Under the pieces are notes generated by a model that ran no database searches, was not told the origin of the DNA, and was given only the letters and a program-made list of their open reading frames with translations. From positions 744,001 through 808,000 of the forward strand of contig NZ_FOOT01000002.1 of NCBI RefSeq assembly GCF_900113285.1: DNA of 64,000 nt, in the 5' to 3' direction. Made by a program: the position numbers and the translations under genes. Source of the stretch: Pontibacter chinhatensis (GTDB lineage Bacteria; Bacteroidota; Bacteroidia; Cytophagales; Hymenobacteraceae). Shown here piece after piece: positions 17,113 to 25,277 of the stretch (positions within the stretch are counted from its first letter, which is position 1; every line of letters begins with the position of its first letter).

Positions 17113-17128
17113 AATGATGCAAGTCATT
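17113..17128. promoter_or_regulatory. type II palindrome upstream of proline dehydrogenase
   Basis: AATGA-N6-TCATT, with the same arms as 10058-10073. It sits in the divergent region 127 bp before the proline dehydrogenase ATG and about 95 bp upstream of the thioredoxin -7 box. No -7 box at the expected distance on the plus strand, so its target is unclear. Confidence 0.45.
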
Positions 17129-17254
17129 GCTGCCACTGACCCTACTCATGCAGTATCCCCGCTTTATTGACGACCTTTCCATCCGGTTCAGTGCCTTCCT
17201 GCACGTTTGCGGGTGGGCGCTTACCCGATACTTCACGATTTTATTTTTGAAAAT

Positions 17255-18454
17255 ATGGAGAACGCAACAGCCTCCCCGAAACTAGCGGGCACTTTCGACC
17301 CGAATAACCTGCAGGTAACGTTCTGCAACAAAACCGATAAAGAGATAAAGCTGGCCTATTGGCTCTTTGGTATGATGGGCAAGCCTGCCCTGGTAGCAGC
17401 CGGCGGTGCGGCGGCCCAGCTCGCCCTGAAACTGAAGCTGCCGGTGAAGGGCCTTATCCGCAACACCATCTACAAGCACTTCTGCGGGGGCGAAACCGTG
17501 CAGGAGGCCCAACAGGTGGTGCAGAAACTGGCCGCAGCCCGCATCCAAACGGTGCTCGACTATGCCGCCGAGGCGCAAAGCACCGAGGCCGGCTTCGACA
17601 TGGTACGGGATGAAGTGCTGCAAAACATTATCATCGGCCGCGAAACAAAAAGCTTTTCCCTTATCAGCGTGAAACTGACGGGCATCGGCTCCAGCAACAT
17701 CTTTAGGAAGCTGCACCTGCGGCAGGAGTTGACCCCGGAAGAGCAAGCCGACTTTGCCAGAACACAACAAAGGCTGGACGATATTTGCCAGGCTGCCACC
17801 GAGGCAAATATTACGGTGTACCTGGACGCGGAGGAAAGCTGGCTGCAAAACCCGATGGACGAACTGGCCGAGGAAATGATGCGCCGCTACAACACGAAGC
17901 GGGCGGTGGTGTTCAACACGCTGCAAATGTACCGCACCGACCGCATCGACTACCTCAAGTCGTGCCTGCGCCGCTTCGAGGGTGAGCCGGTTATAGTGGG
18001 CATCAAAATCGTGCGGGGTGCCTACCTGGAGAAGGAGCAACTGCGCGCCAAACAACAAGGCTACCCCTGCCCTGTCTTCACACGCAAATCCGACACAGAC
18101 AAGAGCTTTAACCAGGCTATCGACATCTGCCTGGAGCACCTGCACCGGGTGGAGTTTTGCGCCGCCACGCACAACGAGCAGAGCACCAGCTACCTGACCA
18201 GCCGCATTCAGGAGGATAGCATTCGCCCGTACCGCCACCGCATCCACTTCTCGCAGCTCTACGGCATGAGTGATAACCTGACCTACAACCTGGCCGCCGC
18301 GGGCTATAACGCCTCCAAGTACCTTCCTTACGGCGAGGTAGCGACGGCTTTGCCTTACCTTATCCGCAGGGCAGAGGAAAACACCTCCATTGCCGGGCAA
18401 ATGGGCCGCGAGTTAAGCCTGTTGCAGCAGGAAATAAAAAGGCGCAAGCTGTAG
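17255..18454 (+). CDS. proline dehydrogenase family protein
   Basis: 399 residues from the ATG at 17255. An in-frame non-ATG start at 17207 would add 16 residues lacking family similarity. FAD-binding TIM barrel that oxidises proline to pyrroline-5-carboxylate. Motifs: FSLISVKLTGIG, ITVYLDAEESWLQNP, VVFNTLQMYRTDRIDYL, IKIVRGAYLEKEQLRA, FCAATHNEQST, QLYGMSDNLTYNLA, and KYLPYGEVATALPYLIRRAEEN near the C-terminus, which holds the substrate-binding arginines. It is a single-domain enzyme, not a PutA fusion. No P5C dehydrogenase gene is adjacent. Confidence 0.93.
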   Translation: MENATASPKLAGTFDPNNLQVTFCNKTDKEIKLAYWLFGMMGKPALVAAGGAAAQLALKLKLPVKGLIRNTIYKHFCGGETVQEAQQVVQKLAAARIQTVLDYAAEAQSTEAGFDMVRDEVLQNIIIGRETKSFSLISVKLTGIGSSNIFRKLHLRQELTPEEQADFARTQQRLDDICQAATEANITVYLDAEESWLQNPMDELAEEMMRRYNTKRAVVFNTLQMYRTDRIDYLKSCLRRFEGEPVIVGIKIVRGAYLEKEQLRAKQQGYPCPVFTRKSDTDKSFNQAIDICLEHLHRVEFCAATHNEQSTSYLTSRIQEDSIRPYRHRIHFSQLYGMSDNLTYNLAAAGYNASKYLPYGEVATALPYLIRRAEENTSIAGQMGRELSLLQQEIKRRKL

Positions 18455-18468
18455 CCACTACCTAAAGC

Positions 18469-18505
18469 AGCAGCGCCAAAGTATAGGTTATACTTTGGCG
18501 CTGCT
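18469..18505. terminator. bidirectional terminator between proline dehydrogenase and ctaD
   Basis: Perfect 17-bp stem (18469-18485 / 18489-18505) with a 3-nt loop between two convergent genes. The loop-proximal 7 bp of the stem are AAGTATA/TATACTT, the heptamer over-represented across the window. Confidence 0.8.
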
Positions 18506-18526
18506 ATTTCTAAGTTGAATTGCTCC

Positions 18527-20347
18527 TTAATCCTCGTCCCGGTCGTGGGGCAGGTTAGAGGAAGCCGTTTCTGCATAGGGCACCGTCTGGGGGATATAAT
18601 CCTCCGGCGCGCCGGGCTTGCTGTAATCGTAAGGCCAGCGGTACACCACAGGCAGCGGCCCCGGCCAGTTGCCATGGCCCGGATTCACCGGGGTGGTCCA
18701 CTCCAGCGTGTTGGAGTGCCAGGGGTTAGCGCTGGCCCTGCGGCCGCGCCAGATGCTGTACAAAAAGTTGAACAGGAAGATGAACTGCGCAAAGAAACCG
18801 AAAATGGCCGCTATGCTGATGAAGGTGTTCAGATCGGTGAAGATGTTGAATGTCTCAAAACCTGTCCAGTTATAGTAACGCCTCGGGAAGCCCGCAATAC
18901 CAACGTAGTGCATCGGCAGGAACACCAGGTAAACCGCCAGAAAGGTGAACCAGAAGTGCAGGTAACCGAGCTTCTCATCCATCATCCGCCCAAACATTTT
19001 CGGAAACCAATGGTATACGCCGCAGAACATGCCAAAAAACGCCGCCGCGCCCATCACCATATGGAAATGCGCCACCACAAAGTAGGTGTCGTGCAGCTGA
19101 ATATCGAGCGAGGAGTTACCCAGTATAATTCCCGTTAATCCTCCAGAGATAAAGATCGACACAAAGCCGATGGCAAAGAGCATGGCCGTGGTGAACCGGA
19201 TATTGCCCCTCCAAAGCGTAGCCAGCCAGTTAAACACCTTTACCGCCGACGGCACGGCAATTATCAGGGTCAGGAACATGAACACAGAGCCCAGGAACGG
19301 GTTCATGCCCGACACGAACATATGGTGCGCCCATACCACAATCGACAGCACGGAGATGCCAATCAAGGAGCCGATCATGGCGCGGTACCCGAAGATAGGT
19401 TTGCGGGAGTTCGTGGCGATTACCTCGGAGGTGATACCAAAGGTCGGCAGAATAACGATGTATACTTCGGGATGCCCCAGGAACCAGAACAGGTGCTGGA
19501 ACAGAATAGGGCTACCACCCGAGTTGACCAGCGCCTCACCGGCAATGTAGATATCGGAAAGGAAGAAGCTGGTGCCGAAACTGCGGTCGAAGATTAGCAG
19601 AATGGCAGCCGACAGTAGCACCGGGAACGATAGGAGACCCACAATGGCTGTAAAAAAGAGCGCCCACACGGTAAGCGGCAGCCTGCTCATCGACATACCC
19701 TTGGTTCTGAGGTTGATAACGGTGGTGATATAGTTGATGCCGCCCAGGAGTGTGGAGGCAATAAAAAAGGCCATTGCAATCAGCCACATCGTCATGCCAG
19801 CCGCTGAGCCCTGTATGGCCTCGGGCAGCACACTTAAGGGCGGATACACAGTCCAGCCGCCGGCGGCGGGGCCAGTATCCAGAAACAGCGACCAGAACAT
19901 GATCAAACTAGATACGAAAAAGAGCCAGTAAGAAAGCATGTTCATAAAGCCGGAGGCCATGTCGCGGGCCCCAATCTGCAGTGGGATAAGCAGGTTACTG
20001 AACGTGCCACTCAGGCCCGCCGTCAGCACGAAGAACACCATGATGGTGCCGTGCATGGTTACCAGCGCCAGGTAGAATTCAGGATTGATCTTCCCGTTTT
20101 CTATCCAGCCTCCCAGAATAGGCTCCAGGAAGGAGAAGGTAGCCTCCGGCCAGCCCAATTGCAGGCGGAAGAGCACCGACAGGAAGCTGCCAATAAAGGC
20201 CCAGAAGATACCTGTCATCAGGTACTGCTTGGCAATAGTCTTGTGATCCTGGCTGAAAACGTACTTTTCTATGAAATTCTGCTCGTGCTGTTCGTGCTCC
20301 TCATGCACAGGATGCACCCCGCTGGTGGTAATATCAGTAGTGGCCAT
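18527..20347 (-). CDS. ctaD: cytochrome c oxidase subunit I
   Basis: 606 residues, 12 core membrane helices. Catalytic motifs are intact: the haem a ligand His in ALVTMHGTIMVFF, WFLGHPEVYIVILP (CuB His with cross-linked Tyr and the proton-channel Glu), VWAHHMFVSG (two CuB His) and HDTYFVVAHFHMVMG (haem a3 and a ligands). It is a genuine aa3-type subunit. Subunits II, III and haem-assembly genes are not adjacent, so this is an isolated copy. The sequence upstream contains a half match to motif I (ATAAAAGATG at 20449) but no clear -7 box. Confidence 0.95.
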   Translation of the reverse strand: MATTDITTSGVHPVHEEHEQHEQNFIEKYVFSQDHKTIAKQYLMTGIFWAFIGSFLSVLFRLQLGWPEATFSFLEPILGGWIENGKINPEFYLALVTMHGTIMVFFVLTAGLSGTFSNLLIPLQIGARDMASGFMNMLSYWLFFVSSLIMFWSLFLDTGPAAGGWTVYPPLSVLPEAIQGSAAGMTMWLIAMAFFIASTLLGGINYITTVINLRTKGMSMSRLPLTVWALFFTAIVGLLSFPVLLSAAILLIFDRSFGTSFFLSDIYIAGEALVNSGGSPILFQHLFWFLGHPEVYIVILPTFGITSEVIATNSRKPIFGYRAMIGSLIGISVLSIVVWAHHMFVSGMNPFLGSVFMFLTLIIAVPSAVKVFNWLATLWRGNIRFTTAMLFAIGFVSIFISGGLTGIILGNSSLDIQLHDTYFVVAHFHMVMGAAAFFGMFCGVYHWFPKMFGRMMDEKLGYLHFWFTFLAVYLVFLPMHYVGIAGFPRRYYNWTGFETFNIFTDLNTFISIAAIFGFFAQFIFLFNFLYSIWRGRRASANPWHSNTLEWTTPVNPGHGNWPGPLPVVYRWPYDYSKPGAPEDYIPQTVPYAETASSNLPHDRDED

Positions 20348-20613
20348 AGACGAAGAGGGTTAGGTGATGCAACATTTCTCTACAAACTGTTATGCTGCAG
20401 CATTGTGCGGAATTACTGCTACCCCATACATACTATGTCAGTGCTATAAAAGATGTATTTTTTATACTTAAAGTTTAACTAAGTGTGTTTTTAGTCTGTA
20501 AATGTAGTCTGCTGTGCCTGGTGTTACCAGATAAAGTTTAGGGAGAAAGTATAAGTGGCGATTAACTTTTATCACCGGCCCCCTCTCGGAAAAGAACTTA
20601 GCAGTACCGGGTC

Positions 20614-20650
20614 CAACCACCCCTAACCCCTCCTTTTCTAAGGCGGGGAG
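20614..20650. repeat. REP-like GC-rich half element
   Basis: AACCACCCCTAACCCCTCC followed by a degenerate complementary arm (AAGGCGGGGAG). Related to the palindrome at 38582-38661. Confidence 0.55.
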
Positions 20651-20721
20651 TCTGTCATTAGATTGGCATAAGTATAAGTTTCATAGCTTCTGTTCTTGTG
20701 CAGACAGGTCACTACCAAGTA

Positions 20722-20756
20722 TAAACCCACCCCTAGCCCCTCCCAAGAGGGGAATT
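20722..20756. repeat. REP-like GC-rich half element
   Basis: ATAAACCCACCCCTAGCCCC then TCCCAAGAGGGGAATTTA; nearly identical to the left half of the element at 38580-38612. Confidence 0.6.
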
Positions 20757-20774
20757 TATACTTACCATTTACTC

Positions 20775-20844
20775 TGTCATCTCGAGCTGCGCGAGAGATC
20801 TATTTGGAATTCTAAACAGATCTCTCCCAAAGGTCGAGATGACA
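20775..20844. repeat. palindromic repeat with TGTCATCTCGA arms
   Basis: Two 27-nt arms (20775-20801 and 20818-20844) pair with a few central mismatches: outer TGTCATCTCGA, inner GAGAGATCT. The 16-nt loop is AT-rich. Similar palindromes are scattered in Bacteroidota genomes; could be REP-type or read-out of a terminator. Confidence 0.65.
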
Positions 20845-21130
20845 GCAGGGGCAGGGGCTATCGAACTGCTTCCCAGCCTTTGGGTTGAGCGCCTTCTAGA
20901 TTTTCGGTGCCCGTCAAGGGCATTGCGACGTCAGGAGCAAAGGAAATGTAGACAGCGCGATGCCCGAAGGCGAGCCCTCTCGGGCTTGAGAGCAGAAAGT
21001 ATAAATGAAACGATAGGTTGGTAGGAACTAGAGGATGAACGGCAGCTAGTAAGAATAGCTTGGTTCCAGTTGCAGGAAGCGGCGGCTAGGAAAGTATAGC
21101 AGCAAGTATAAAGTATAGCCAGAGTAAGTA

Positions 21131-21194
21131 TGGCTCTTCGAGCCAGTTGGGTTACAAACCCAACACCATTGTAGGCGCGAGTTACAAACTCGCG
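21131..21194. repeat. cluster of three small hairpins with GTTACAAAC cores
   Basis: TGGCT/AGCCA (21131-21145), then two hairpins with the same central core: GTTGGGTTACAAACCCAAC (21146-21164) and CGCGAGTTACAAACTCGCG (21176-21194). The repeated loop with different stems suggests a repeat unit whose stems co-vary. Confidence 0.5.
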
Positions 21195-21335
21195 GCAGCG
21201 GGGGGCTGAAGACTTGAGCCAGCGAAAGTATAAAGTTTAAATCAGCAAGTATAGCCAAAGTATAAATCAGGAACTTCGTGGCGAACAGGAGCCATTTGCT
21301 TAAGTATTAAGTACAGGCGAAGTATAAGTATAAAA

Positions 21336-21366
21336 AAGAGCGTAAGCCACTTATACTTACGCTCTT
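21336..21366 (-). terminator. terminator of the left nos cluster
   Basis: 11-bp perfect stem (21336-21346 / 21356-21366), followed on the minus strand by a T-rich run. It lies 35 nt past the nosY stop codon. Confidence 0.8.
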
Positions 21367-21400
21367 CTAAAGATTCCTACTATGTGGCTCTAGCCAAATA

Positions 21401-22168
21401 CTACAAATCCCTTCTGGAGAAAATCCTGCGGGAGCTGAGCACGGGTATGAGCGCCCAGAGCAGCAGCAGGCCGAATGCAGCAGTAATGCCCCACACACTT
21501 CCGAAGATGCTCTTGTACAAGGCGCCGGTATAACCCATCAGCGCCGACACGTCCAGGTTCAGCAGCACGATGATGCGGCCCAAATCCACCGGGTTAAGAA
21601 CCGTCATGGCCAGCGTGGCGTACTCCAGCGGATAATCCCCGAAGGCGTAAAGTATAAACAGCACGATGCCGTCGTAGATGAGCGCAAAGTAGAACCACAG
21701 CATCAAGGCAATACCAATGCCCTTGGCCTTATCCCGGGTAATAACGGAGGCCAGAAAAGCCATCGCCACAAAAATAAAGGTGATGAACACGCCCGTGAGC
21801 ACCAGGTAAAAACCAGTAAGCCCCGCGCCAAAAACAGCCACCGGAATGCCCACTCCCACCAGGAAGGCCACTGAAAGCGATAGCGCTACGGCCAGGTACT
21901 CGCTCATGAAAATCTTGGTGCGGTTAATGGGTTGCGACACCAGCAGTTCCATAAACTCGTAGGAGTTGTAAAAATGCGTGGTGGCAAACACGATGCTGAT
22001 GAGCGGCACGGTGAGCAGCACCAGGTTTAGCAGGCTGAGTATCCCTTTGTCGGGACTGCCGCCGAGGTTAAACAACCCGATGGAGAGCAACAGCAAAAAC
22101 AACGTATAGGCGATGATGATCTTGCTCTTGATGATGTCGAGCAGCACGTATTTAATGATCTTGTTCAT
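21401..22168 (-). CDS. nosY: NosY ABC transporter permease, left copy
   Basis: 255 residues from the ATG at 22168, which overlaps the end of nosF by 4 nt (ATGA). The frame is open further upstream but the paralogue at 28076-28843 begins with the same MNKIIKYV. About six membrane helices, ABC-2 type, with GGSPDKGILSLLNLVLLTVPLISIVFATTHFYNSYEFMELLVSQP-like conserved loops. NosDFY supports assembly of the copper-sulfur centre of nitrous-oxide reductase. Last gene of the left cluster. Confidence 0.92.
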   Translation of the reverse strand: MNKIIKYVLLDIIKSKIIIAYTLFLLLLSIGLFNLGGSPDKGILSLLNLVLLTVPLISIVFATTHFYNSYEFMELLVSQPINRTKIFMSEYLAVALSLSVAFLVGVGIPVAVFGAGLTGFYLVLTGVFITFIFVAMAFLASVITRDKAKGIGIALMLWFYFALIYDGIVLFILYAFGDYPLEYATLAMTVLNPVDLGRIIVLLNLDVSALMGYTGALYKSIFGSVWGITAAFGLLLLWALIPVLSSRRIFSRRDL

Positions 22169-22878
22169 GGGTGATATCCTTCGTTCATGATTTTGGCAAC
22201 GGCGCGGCTCAGGCGTTCTTCCTGGGTGTGCGCTTTCAGGTCGGGAATGGTTTCGTAGAACTTTATACTTCCGTCCACCAGGCAAAGCACTTCATCGGCC
22301 ACCTCCTCAATCTCGCTCATGATGTGGGAGGTGATGAGGATGAGCTTGCCCCGCTTCTTCTCCTTGAGAATTTTGCTCTTGAGGATTTCAGCGGCGATAG
22401 GATCCAGGCCGGCGGTGGGCTCATCGAGGATAAGGATGCGCGGGTTAAACATAAAGGCCAGCGCCGCGCTCACCTTCTGCTTGGTACCGCCTGACAAAGC
22501 GCCCATGCGTTTCTCATCAATCTCCTTCAGCGAGTATAGTCCGATCAGTTCTTCGTCCACTTCCTTGGCATCCTTGCGGATGTCGCGGATCATCTCGATC
22601 ACCTGCCGGATTTTCATGTTCTCGGGGTAGCGGCCGATCTGGGGCATGTACCCGATCTGGCTGCGGTAGGCATGTTTGCCCAGCACGCTCTGCCCGTCAA
22701 TCTTAATTTCGCCGCTGTCGGGCAGCACCATGCCCAGGATGCATTTGCTCAGGGTGGTTTTGCCCGCACCGTTCGGGCCGATAATGGAAACGACTTTCCC
22801 GGGACTAAACTCGACGCTCACGTTCCGGAGCACCTGCAGTTTACCGTACGACTTGTGTAAGTTTTCTATCGCTATCAT
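22165..22878 (-). CDS. nosF: NosF ABC transporter ATPase, left copy
   Basis: 237 residues. Walker A GPNGAGKTT (34-42), signature LSGGTKQK (128-135), Walker B ILILDEPTAGLDP (148-160) and switch His in TSHIMSEIEE. Energises NosY for CuZ-site maturation. Residues 62-115 and 123-197 are identical to the right copy, while the ends differ at many positions. The 5' end overlaps nosD by 38 bp. Confidence 0.93.
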   Translation of the reverse strand: MIAIENLHKSYGKLQVLRNVSVEFSPGKVVSIIGPNGAGKTTLSKCILGMVLPDSGEIKIDGQSVLGKHAYRSQIGYMPQIGRYPENMKIRQVIEMIRDIRKDAKEVDEELIGLYSLKEIDEKRMGALSGGTKQKVSAALAFMFNPRILILDEPTAGLDPIAAEILKSKILKEKKRGKLILITSHIMSEIEEVADEVLCLVDGSIKFYETIPDLKAHTQEERLSRAVAKIMNEGYHP

Positions 22879-24139
22879 GTTTCACTCTACTCATTAAGGG
22901 TTTTTCATCCACCAGGTTTTCCGGGATAATGCTGGGCAGCACCTTCTCCATGTTATCGAGCAGGTCTACCATAAAGCTGCGCATAAACATAACCGATGGC
23001 GGCACGCGCTCCACCAGCATCGAAAACAGGCTCACCGGCCGGTAGGGTACATCCCCCACCCCATCCTTGTCCAGGTCGTAACCAGTGTACTTTTCCCAGT
23101 AGTTATTTTCTACGTGGTTTAGCTGACTGGGCCCGTTGGTGCTAATATCAAAGGAGTTGCCGGTAAAATTATTCAGTTTGAGGGTGTTGTCTATACTGGA
23201 GGTAAGCAGCTTGATGGCCCAGCCGTTCCGCTCGAAGTTGTTGTGCTGCATGTCCAGGCGGCTGGAGCTCTCCATGTAGATGCCCGTGGTGTTGCGGCGG
23301 AAGATGTTGTTCCGGATCACGCTGTCGCGGATATCCTTGAGCAGCAGGCCGTAGGAGGCCGCCCCCCAGTTGTTCTCAAAGGTATTGTGCTCCATGTGCA
23401 CCTTATCAGTATACATCACGGCCACGCCGGCCCCGTTGTGCCGGAAGGTGTTGTAAGTATAGTTATTGCCGTTGGAGAACATAAAGTGCAGGCCGTAGCG
23501 CTGGTTCTCCTGGCTGGTGTTGTGGTGTACCTCGCTGTCCTTCACCACCTCCAGGTAGATGCCGTCGCGGTGCCCCTGCACGGTATTGCCGGTTATCTCT
23601 ACCTCGTCGGTGCGGTACACATGGATGGCATTGCCCAACGACGATTCTGCTTTGTCACCTTTCTCGCCTTTCACCACATTGTCCTTCACTACAATCCCCT
23701 CGGAGTATTGCAGGTAAATGCCAAAGTAGGTGTTCAGGATGGTGTTGTTGAGGATGCGGACGTTGCTGCGCTGCACCACCCGGATGGCAGCATCGTCGTG
23801 CCGGTAGCTGGTGGCGATGTTCTGCAGCGTCAGTCCCTGGATGGTTACATTATCGGACAGCACCGTGAGTATCTGTCCCTTAAAGTTGCTGTCGATAACA
23901 GGGTTGTTGCGGCCAAGTATGGCCAAAGGTTTGTTAATCTCTATGCCGTGTTCCTGGTAAGTGCCGCCATCCACTACAATGGTGTCGCCGGCGGCAGCTT
24001 TTGCTACGGCCTCTTTTACCGAAGTATAAGGGCAGGTTTTGCATACGTTCAGGGTGTTGTTGCCAAGGGCTACCTGGCTGCCTAGCGTCAGGGCCAGTAT
24101 GTAGGCAAGTATGAAGATTTGCTTAGTCGAGTTTCTCAT
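22841..24139 (-). CDS. nosD: NosD periplasmic copper-site maturation protein, left copy
   Basis: 432 residues with a cleavable signal peptide (to about residue 26) and a right-handed beta-helix of CASH/PbH1 repeats (ILNNTIL, ITGNTV, VHHNTS, YTYNTF, MEHNTF, IRNNIF). The C-terminal PSVMFMRSFMVDLLDNMEKVLPSIIPENLVDE matches the family tail. Works with NosF and NosY to supply sulfide to the CuZ site. Overlaps nosF (38 bp) and nosL (17 bp). Confidence 0.93.
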   Translation of the reverse strand: MRNSTKQIFILAYILALTLGSQVALGNNTLNVCKTCPYTSVKEAVAKAAAGDTIVVDGGTYQEHGIEINKPLAILGRNNPVIDSNFKGQILTVLSDNVTIQGLTLQNIATSYRHDDAAIRVVQRSNVRILNNTILNTYFGIYLQYSEGIVVKDNVVKGEKGDKAESSLGNAIHVYRTDEVEITGNTVQGHRDGIYLEVVKDSEVHHNTSQENQRYGLHFMFSNGNNYTYNTFRHNGAGVAVMYTDKVHMEHNTFENNWGAASYGLLLKDIRDSVIRNNIFRRNTTGIYMESSSRLDMQHNNFERNGWAIKLLTSSIDNTLKLNNFTGNSFDISTNGPSQLNHVENNYWEKYTGYDLDKDGVGDVPYRPVSLFSMLVERVPPSVMFMRSFMVDLLDNMEKVLPSIIPENLVDEKPLMSRVKHDSDRKLTQVVR

Positions 24140-24587
24140 TATTCTTTACGGCTAAAACTACCTGGTTCCAGTCGAGCAGGCGGCCGCCGTGCTCCTGATG
24201 CAGCTGTTCTGCAGTTGCCTTGTCGGCCACTGCGGTCAAAAACATACCCATGGGGCTTGGCATCTCGCGGCTTTGCAGAAAATATGCCTCCTTCACCTCT
24301 ACCAGTTGGTTAGGGTTAGTATAGTCTGTCACCAGCAGGAAAGCAGCCTTCTCCTCTTGCTCTGGCTGTTCGTTCACTAAGGCAGCGAGGCACTCTGCCG
24401 AATCAAAGTAGATGGCCTTGCCTTTGTCGTTTACAAGTTCGGCGCCGTAGCGGTTGTCGGCCACCGTCATGTTGCAGTGGGCACAGTTGGCTTCTCCGTA
24501 AGGTATAGGCTTGGGCTCTACCGAGCAGGCTGCCAGCAGGAGCAGTGTAGCCAGCAGGCTAAAAATATACATCACGTGTTTTCTCAT
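24123..24587 (-). CDS. nosL: NosL copper chaperone lipoprotein, left copy
   Basis: 154 residues. Lipobox LLLAAC (Cys21), then the copper-binding motif NCAHCNMTVADNRYGAEL near residue 35-50 and the family stretch YFDSAECLAAL. NosL delivers copper to NosZ in the periplasm. The SPMGMFLTAV segment is also typical. Overlaps the nosD start by 17 bp and lies 14 bp after the preceding membrane-protein gene. Confidence 0.93.
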   Translation of the reverse strand: MRKHVMYIFSLLATLLLLAACSVEPKPIPYGEANCAHCNMTVADNRYGAELVNDKGKAIYFDSAECLAALVNEQPEQEEKAAFLLVTDYTNPNQLVEVKEAYFLQSREMPSPMGMFLTAVADKATAEQLHQEHGGRLLDWNQVVLAVKNNEKLD

Positions 24588-24601
24588 AAGGGTAAGGGTT
24601 A

Positions 24602-25189
24602 CTATGCTAGTTGTGGTTTTACTGATTTCTTACTTAAGATATAGACTAATCCACCCAATACAAGTCCCAGGAATATACCCAGGGCGCCCCATGAGGGCAG
24701 CGAGAGTGCATGAAAGTTAAGTAACTGCTTGCTGCCAAACAGCGGCGGAATATACGTCATGCCGGGCACCTTAATAGGTGCTGTGGGATCCAGGTTGGTG
24801 CCGAACTTGTAGAGCCACAGGTAAAAGTCCAGGATGCCGACGGCTCCGGCAACGGCCAGCAGCAGCACCCATACCAGCACCAGCTTCCGGTTTCCCAGCA
24901 GCCCCACCAGTACACCTGTTACCATAAAAGCAATCACGATGTAGGGCATGTACCTGAGCTCAGCGAAAGAGTCCGGGTGGATTTTTTCCATCCCGATGTA
25001 GTGGTTGAGAATGTTGAAGTTCTGCAGCACGCTCTCCGAACTTCCACCGAGCTTGTTTACCCAGATGTGCAGTTCCAGCCCTTCCGGGTACTGGGGCGCC
25101 TGCAGGTAGATCTTCCACATCGGAAACAGGAACAACAGCCCCAGCGACAGCGCTGCCGCTATCATGATTACTCTCAGGTATACGCTCAT
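24602..25189 (-). CDS. four-TM protein between nosZ and nosL, left copy (candidate NosB)
   Basis: 195 residues from the ATG at 25189, aligned with the start of its paralogue at 31257-31871. About four membrane helices, a long periplasmic-looking loop (APQYPEGLELHIWVNKLGGSSESVLQNFNILNHYIGM) and a second (TYIPPLFGSKQLLNFHALSLPSWG). Clade II nos clusters commonly carry a membrane protein called NosB just after nosZ; position and topology fit but I cannot confirm homology. Conserved in both copies, so it is likely part of the system. Confidence 0.75.
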   Translation of the reverse strand: MSVYLRVIMIAAALSLGLLFLFPMWKIYLQAPQYPEGLELHIWVNKLGGSSESVLQNFNILNHYIGMEKIHPDSFAELRYMPYIVIAFMVTGVLVGLLGNRKLVLVWVLLLAVAGAVGILDFYLWLYKFGTNLDPTAPIKVPGMTYIPPLFGSKQLLNFHALSLPSWGALGIFLGLVLGGLVYILSKKSVKPQLA

Positions 25190-25224
25190 CCTATTGTCTG
25201 TCAAAAGTGAAACGCATAAAAAGA

Positions 25225-25256
25225 CAGCGGAGCCTGCTAAAGGACAAACTCCGCTG
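25225..25256 (-). terminator. hairpin after left nosZ (attenuator or processing site)
   Basis: 8-bp stem (25225-25232 / 25249-25256) followed on the minus strand by TCTTTTTATG, 21 nt past the nosZ stop. The right copy has an equivalent hairpin with a longer stem. Confidence 0.6.
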
Positions 25257-25277
25257 CCATGCCGCACAAGACTCAGG

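Larger units (their letters stand above)
20460..21330. other. gene-free, repeat-rich intergenic region
   Basis: About 870 bp with no credible gene on either strand; short open frames here have no family likeness and cross repeats. It contains two GC-rich REP-like pieces, a TGTCATCTCGA palindrome, three small hairpins and about ten AAGTATA heptamers. It separates ctaD from the end of the left nos cluster. Confidence 0.7.

Noticed and set aside
17242..17249. TATTTTTG as the -7 box of proline dehydrogenase
   Set aside because: It matches TAnnTTTG but ends only 5 nt before the start codon, leaving no room for a leader.
20839..21258. Short frames on both strands in the repeat-rich gap after ctaD
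   Set aside because: They run across the palindromic repeats and hairpins and show no coding features.
21090..21340. CRISPR-like array from the dense AAGTATA heptamers
   Set aside because: Units are 7-9 nt, spacing is irregular, there are no constant repeats of 25-40 nt and no cas genes.
23243..24085. 280-residue plus-strand frame antisense to nosD
   Set aside because: Composition (Val/His-rich, LHVHGDIV-like repeats) is the shadow of the beta-helix repeats; the nosD copies are clearly the genes.
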